Assembly: GCA_013153205.1 (NCBI GenBank)
Contig: JAADEW010000100.1
Coordinates: 1 to 9,157 of the forward strand
Direction: 5' to 3'
Source of the DNA: Deferribacteres bacterium
GTDB lineage: Bacteria > Thermosulfidibacterota > Thermosulfidibacteria > Thermosulfidibacterales > Thermosulfidibacteraceae
Length of the DNA: 9,157 nucleotides
In this document: positions 7,201 through 9,157 of the stretch, piece by piece
How positions within the stretch are numbered: position 1 is the first letter of the stretch
How the letters are laid out: each line of letters starts with the position of its first letter
Made by a program: the position numbers and the translations under genes
Notes under the pieces: generated by a model
The model's database searches: none
What the model saw: only the letters and a program-made list of their open reading frames with translations
What the model was told of the DNA's origin: nothing

Positions 7201-7305
7201 CGCCCATATAAGGTGGTCGGTATCAAGCAGACTCTCTTTTCTTTCCTTCACCCTTTTCTCAGCTAGCTTAAATATGGCCTCAAGCTTTTTATTGAACTTC
7301 GCCAT
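4252..7305 (-). CDS. clpB: ClpB-type AAA+ disaggregase with enlarged N-terminal region
   Basis: An ATP-driven hexameric chaperone that pulls proteins out of aggregates, usually with DnaK. With the ATG chosen it has 1,017 residues, against about 860 for typical ClpB. Order: N-terminal region 1-~320 with two Clp_N-like helical modules (about 5-70 and 180-310) around a charged, Phe-rich insert (145-169); AAA1 with Walker A GEAGVGKT (366-373), Walker B VILFIDE (432-438) and arginine finger R490/R491; a Lys/Glu-rich coiled-coil middle domain (562-668); AAA2 with Walker A GPTGVGKT (751-758), Walker B VILLDE (819-824) and sensor-2 GAR (970-972). The long middle domain and lack of an IGF/LGF loop argue against a ClpP partner. 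AGGAGG six bases before ATG 7305 decides the start; an in-frame GTG at 7332 has a poor site. First gene of clpB-DUF523-rhomboid. Confidence 0.95.
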   Translation of the reverse strand: MAKFNKKLEAIFKLAEKRVKERKESLLDTDHLIWALFAKREDNPFYKWLEKKGVDPKSARAEVEKVLDNLYSQLASVEESYRSAVMKARDELRSKYSIDFADDVMKALLLQIDESLYRALKGEREKDKIAVRVKRWTPVRERGRSLIEEFFGEDLFSDFFERFFSDFERPSVKWTLREEVIEAPKAFVDYVREAAARHKVPAEAAEEVIAYLADIGEKISNSLLQVAASGVDPRRVVREILRLLFNEKFDKIGYSYFVEQIVAKASEGKEEIGVADIVDAMASYPKTVGGSILNQITKAIKKEGEKMGMREEMAEEEKSALERFTVDLTELAKEGKLDPVIGREKEIRQVIEILSRRQKNNPVLIGEAGVGKTAVVEGLAQEIVKGNVPDSLKNKRILALDMGSLLAGTKYRGEFEERLKSIIEEVKNRDDVILFIDEIHNVVGAGAAEGAMDAANILKPALARGEFQVIGATTLDEYRKYIEKDPALERRFQPVFITEPSPETTVEILKGLRPRYEKHHGVRISDEAIEAAVKLTGRYIQDRKLPDKAIDVVDQAAAKKKIEAVYQKASADELKKRLEEIEAKLKEASDEEKAKLEAEKAEIEKKLKEMEEKQGLDGKIKELEAKIEKLNEQIKEAEEKEDIDKETELKIEKAKLEKELKLLKKRKEEGDTLDVVVTEEDIAKVVSDWSGVPVSKMLEEEREKLLKMEEYLHKRIVNQEEAIKAVCEAIRRARAGVSDPRRPLGSFLFLGPTGVGKTELAKALAEFLFGDEDALIRLDMSEFKEEHSVAKLIGAPPGYVGYEEGGKLTEAVRRRPYSVILLDEIEKAHPRVFDLFLQVLDDGRLTDSQGRTVSFRNTVIIMTSNLGSEYLRDMMNNKEIMRDPEKFKEAFEAAKKRILDLVKSYFRPEFLNRIDEIVVFSPLTREHILQIVDLQIEQLRKRLKEQNMDIELTPAAKELLADEGFDPVMGARPLKRAIQRHIENKISELILKGELKEGYKVVVDAKDGEFVFKVEKI

Positions 7306-7311
7306 AGCACT

Positions 7312-7317
7312 CCTCCT
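7312..7317 (-). promoter_or_regulatory. Consensus ribosome binding site of clpB
   Basis: AGGAGG followed by a six-base spacer and ATG on the minus strand. It is the best ribosome site in the window and fixes the ClpB start nine codons downstream of the longest possible frame, which would begin with GTG. Confidence 0.85.
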
Positions 7318-7330
7318 TTTCAAATTTTTC

Positions 7331-7365
7331 ACCTTTAAATTTAGACCCCACTCCTAAACTTTCAA
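7331..7365 (-). promoter_or_regulatory. Probable clpB promoter with internal inverted repeat
   Basis: On the minus strand TTGAAA (7365 to 7360, five of six), a 16-base spacer and TAAATT (7343 to 7338, four of six), giving a leader of about 26 bases. Preceded by C and T, the -35 reads CTTGAAA, which is also the heat-shock sigma-32 -35 element, but no CCCCAT-like -10 follows. An imperfect inverted repeat, taaatttag (7336-7344) and ctaaacttt (7354-7362) with a 9-base centre, seven of nine paired, fills the space between the boxes and covers the -10. It is a candidate operator. Confidence 0.5.
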
Positions 7366-7383
7366 GACTATTATCAAAAAATT

Positions 7384-9117
7384 TTAGTCAAATGGTTTAA
7401 ACTTGTTGGTGATGGGAAGTCTCCTGTCCTTACCGAAGGCTCTCGGAGTAATCTTGATGCCCGGTGGAGCCTGACGCCTCTTGTATTCGTTGGCATCAAC
7501 CATGCGCAGAACCCTCTTCACAACCTCAGGTGGGAAGCCCATAGCCACAATCTCCTTATAGGACCTGTCCTCCTCAACATAGGCTTTAAGTATCGGGTCA
7601 AGCACCTCGTAGGGCGGAAGGGTGTCCTGGTCCGTCTGATTGGGCCTTAGTTCCGCAGAGGGAGGCTTAACGAACACCCTTTCCGGAATGATTTCTTTCC
7701 CCTTCCACTGGTTGTAATACCTGCCGAGTCTGTAAACGAAGGTCTTCATCACATCCTTGATAACGGCAAATCCCCCCGCCATGTCCCCGTAAAGGGTGGC
7801 GTATCCACAGCTCATCTCGCTCTTGTTTCCGGTGGTGAGAACGAGCCATCCGAACTTGTTGGAGAGAGCCATGAGTATGTTTCCCCTGATTCTCGCCTGT
7901 ATGTTCTCCTCGGTAACATCTTCCGGCATGTCTCCCCACACATTTTTCCTGAGCTCCTCTTTGTAAGCTTCAAAGATTCTGGTTATGGGAACGGTATATG
8001 TCTTTATACCCAGATTCCTCGCCAGGGTCTGGGCATCCTCCAGACTCTCTTTAGAGGTGTATTGGGATGGCATAAGCACTCCAACAACATTTTCCGCACC
8101 GAGAGCCTCAACGGCTATAGCCGCAACCAAAGAGGAATCCATGCCGCCGGAAAGGCCGATTAGCACCTTCTCAAAACCGTTTTTCCTCACATAATCGTGG
8201 GTTCCAACGATTAACGCCTTCAGGACCTCTTCCTCAATGGGAGGGTTTTCCACCTTTTCGGGGACAATCTCCTCCCTTTTTCGCTCCACGAAGGAAGAGA
8301 CGAAGATGCGCTCAACCACCTTTTTCGCCTCGTCAGACTCCTTCCTCATCCTGGGGTCGTGGAGCCTTATTCTCAAAACGGACTCCACATCTATGTCGGC
8401 AAAGAGCAAATCTTCCTCAAATATCTTTGCTCTGGCGATAATCTCGCCCATGGGGTTCACTATGAAGCTTCCCCCGTCAAAGACGAGCTCATCCTGCCCC
8501 CCCACCAGATTCATGTAAGCTATCATGGAGATGTTATCCATAGCCCTCACGGAGACCATCTTCTCCCTGTAGCTCCTCTTTCCCGCATAGTAAGGAGACG
8601 CCGATATGTTTATTATGAGCTCCGCCCCTGCAAGAGCCTGAAGGTGTGCCGGACCGTCGGGATACCAGATATCCTCGCAGATGTTCACCCCAACCTTACA
8701 GCCGTTTATCTCGTAAATGGTTATCCTGTCGCCCTTTTTGAAATACCGGTCCTCGTCAAAAACGGAATAGGTGGGAAGAAAAATTTTGTGATAAACATCA
8801 ACGAGCCTTCCGTCGTGTATGATGGCGGCGGAGTTGTGGATGTCCTCGTCCACTCCCACAAATCCCACAACCGCCACGATATCCCCCACCTCAGCCACCA
8901 CCCGATTCAACGCCTCTATGTTCTTTTCTATGAACTGGGGCTTCAAGAGCAGGTCTTCCGGCGGATAGCCGGTGATGGCAAGCTCCGGGAAGACCACTAT
9001 ATCCGCTTTTTTGTCCTGAGCCTTTTTCACCGCATCCAGAATCTTTGCCACATTTCCGTCAAAATCGCCCACGGTAAAGTTGAGCTGAGAAAGACACAGA
9101 CGAAGCCTTTTCAACAT
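7384..9117 (-). CDS. nadE: Glutamine-dependent NAD synthetase (nitrilase-NadE fusion)
   Basis: Makes NAD from deamido-NAD, ATP and glutamine, the last step of NAD synthesis. At 577 residues it has both domains. The N-terminal CN-hydrolase domain (about 1-265) releases ammonia from glutamine with triad E45 (FPELAITGYPPEDL), K111 (YHKIFLPTY) and C147 (VNICEDIW). The C-terminal synthetase (about 295-577) has the ATP PP-loop SGGMDSS (323-329), TTGNKSE (428-434) and the C-terminal region PPGIKITPRAFGKDRR that closes over the site. Length matches the Aquifex-type enzyme and all catalytic residues are present. The ATG is preceded by GGGGTGG; its N-terminal strand is typical for the family. It lies 78 bases upstream of clpB on the same strand, but clpB seems to have its own promoter and I see no strong terminator between them. 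Confidence 0.96.
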   Translation of the reverse strand: MLKRLRLCLSQLNFTVGDFDGNVAKILDAVKKAQDKKADIVVFPELAITGYPPEDLLLKPQFIEKNIEALNRVVAEVGDIVAVVGFVGVDEDIHNSAAIIHDGRLVDVYHKIFLPTYSVFDEDRYFKKGDRITIYEINGCKVGVNICEDIWYPDGPAHLQALAGAELIINISASPYYAGKRSYREKMVSVRAMDNISMIAYMNLVGGQDELVFDGGSFIVNPMGEIIARAKIFEEDLLFADIDVESVLRIRLHDPRMRKESDEAKKVVERIFVSSFVERKREEIVPEKVENPPIEEEVLKALIVGTHDYVRKNGFEKVLIGLSGGMDSSLVAAIAVEALGAENVVGVLMPSQYTSKESLEDAQTLARNLGIKTYTVPITRIFEAYKEELRKNVWGDMPEDVTEENIQARIRGNILMALSNKFGWLVLTTGNKSEMSCGYATLYGDMAGGFAVIKDVMKTFVYRLGRYYNQWKGKEIIPERVFVKPPSAELRPNQTDQDTLPPYEVLDPILKAYVEEDRSYKEIVAMGFPPEVVKRVLRMVDANEYKRRQAPPGIKITPRAFGKDRRLPITNKFKPFD

Positions 9118-9145
9118 AACACCACCCCGGACAGGATTTAACGAA

Positions 9146-9151
9146 AGTATA
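9146..9151 (-). promoter_or_regulatory. Possible -10 box of a nadE promoter
   Basis: TATACT on the minus strand matches five of six bases of TATAAT and would start transcription near 9139, about 22 bases before nadE, with the ribosome site in between. The matching -35 would be outside the window, so it cannot be tested here. Confidence 0.3.
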
Positions 9152-9157
9152 AACCAT

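Noticed and set aside
7305..7312. GAGTGCTA, matching one half of a CIRCE heat-shock operator, at the clpB start
   Set aside because: The partner TTAGCACTC is not present nine bases away, and the match is explained by the ribosome site plus the start codon.
7306..7332. Longer ClpB start at GTG 7332
   Set aside because: It would add nine residues encoded by the leader and its AGGAGG ribosome site. The site spacing fits ATG 7305.
8359..9141. Plus-strand open frame of 260 codons opposite nadE
   Set aside because: It is a shadow of the NadE coding strand with no recognisable domain; the nadE catalytic residues are complete on the other strand.
9118..9157. Possible end of another minus-strand gene before nadE (a TAA occurs in one frame)
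   Set aside because: Only about 40 bases are visible, too few to support a coding call.

Overview
The window carries eight genes with almost no intergenic space and no mobile elements, RNA genes or CRISPR. It looks like a thermophilic bacterium, most likely of the Aquificota. The reasons are tightly overlapping genes, arginine written mostly as AGG/AGA, strongly Lys/Glu-rich helices, Aquifex-like versions of PyrC, NadE and a ClpB of about 1,000 residues, and Shine-Dalgarno sites rich in G. With a G+C near 50%, a Thermovibrio-like lineage (Desulfurobacteriaceae) would fit, but that placement is inference from memory and not a database match.

Layout from left to right. Positions 1-1122 (minus) hold a dihydroorotase, pyrC, whose C-terminus runs off the window edge. 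A 75-bp divergent promoter region separates it from a plus-strand pair, a YjbQ-family protein and a PgeF/YfiH-family enzyme, which overlap by 4 nt. After a 62-bp gap with its own apparent promoter comes a second plus-strand pair, the fluoride channel crcB and a DUF190 protein, overlapping by 1 nt. The DUF190 gene meets a minus-strand operon tail to tail, with the two 3' ends overlapping by 4 nt. That operon, in transcription order, is clpB (7305 to 4252), a DUF523/TudS-like protein and a rhomboid protease, each joined to the next by a 4-nt start/stop overlap. Upstream of clpB and on the same strand is nadE, a two-domain glutamine-dependent NAD synthetase.

How the genes work together: most are housekeeping (pyrimidine and NAD biosynthesis, peptidoglycan quality control, fluoride export, protein disaggregation). 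The least ordinary part is the clpB operon. Its ClpB has an N-terminal region about twice the usual size with a phenylalanine-rich insert, its promoter contains an imperfect 9-N9-9 inverted repeat, and it is translationally linked to a probable Fe-S protein and an intramembrane protease. This suggests a compact stress-response unit but does not prove one. I see no convincing unknown defence or mobile system here.
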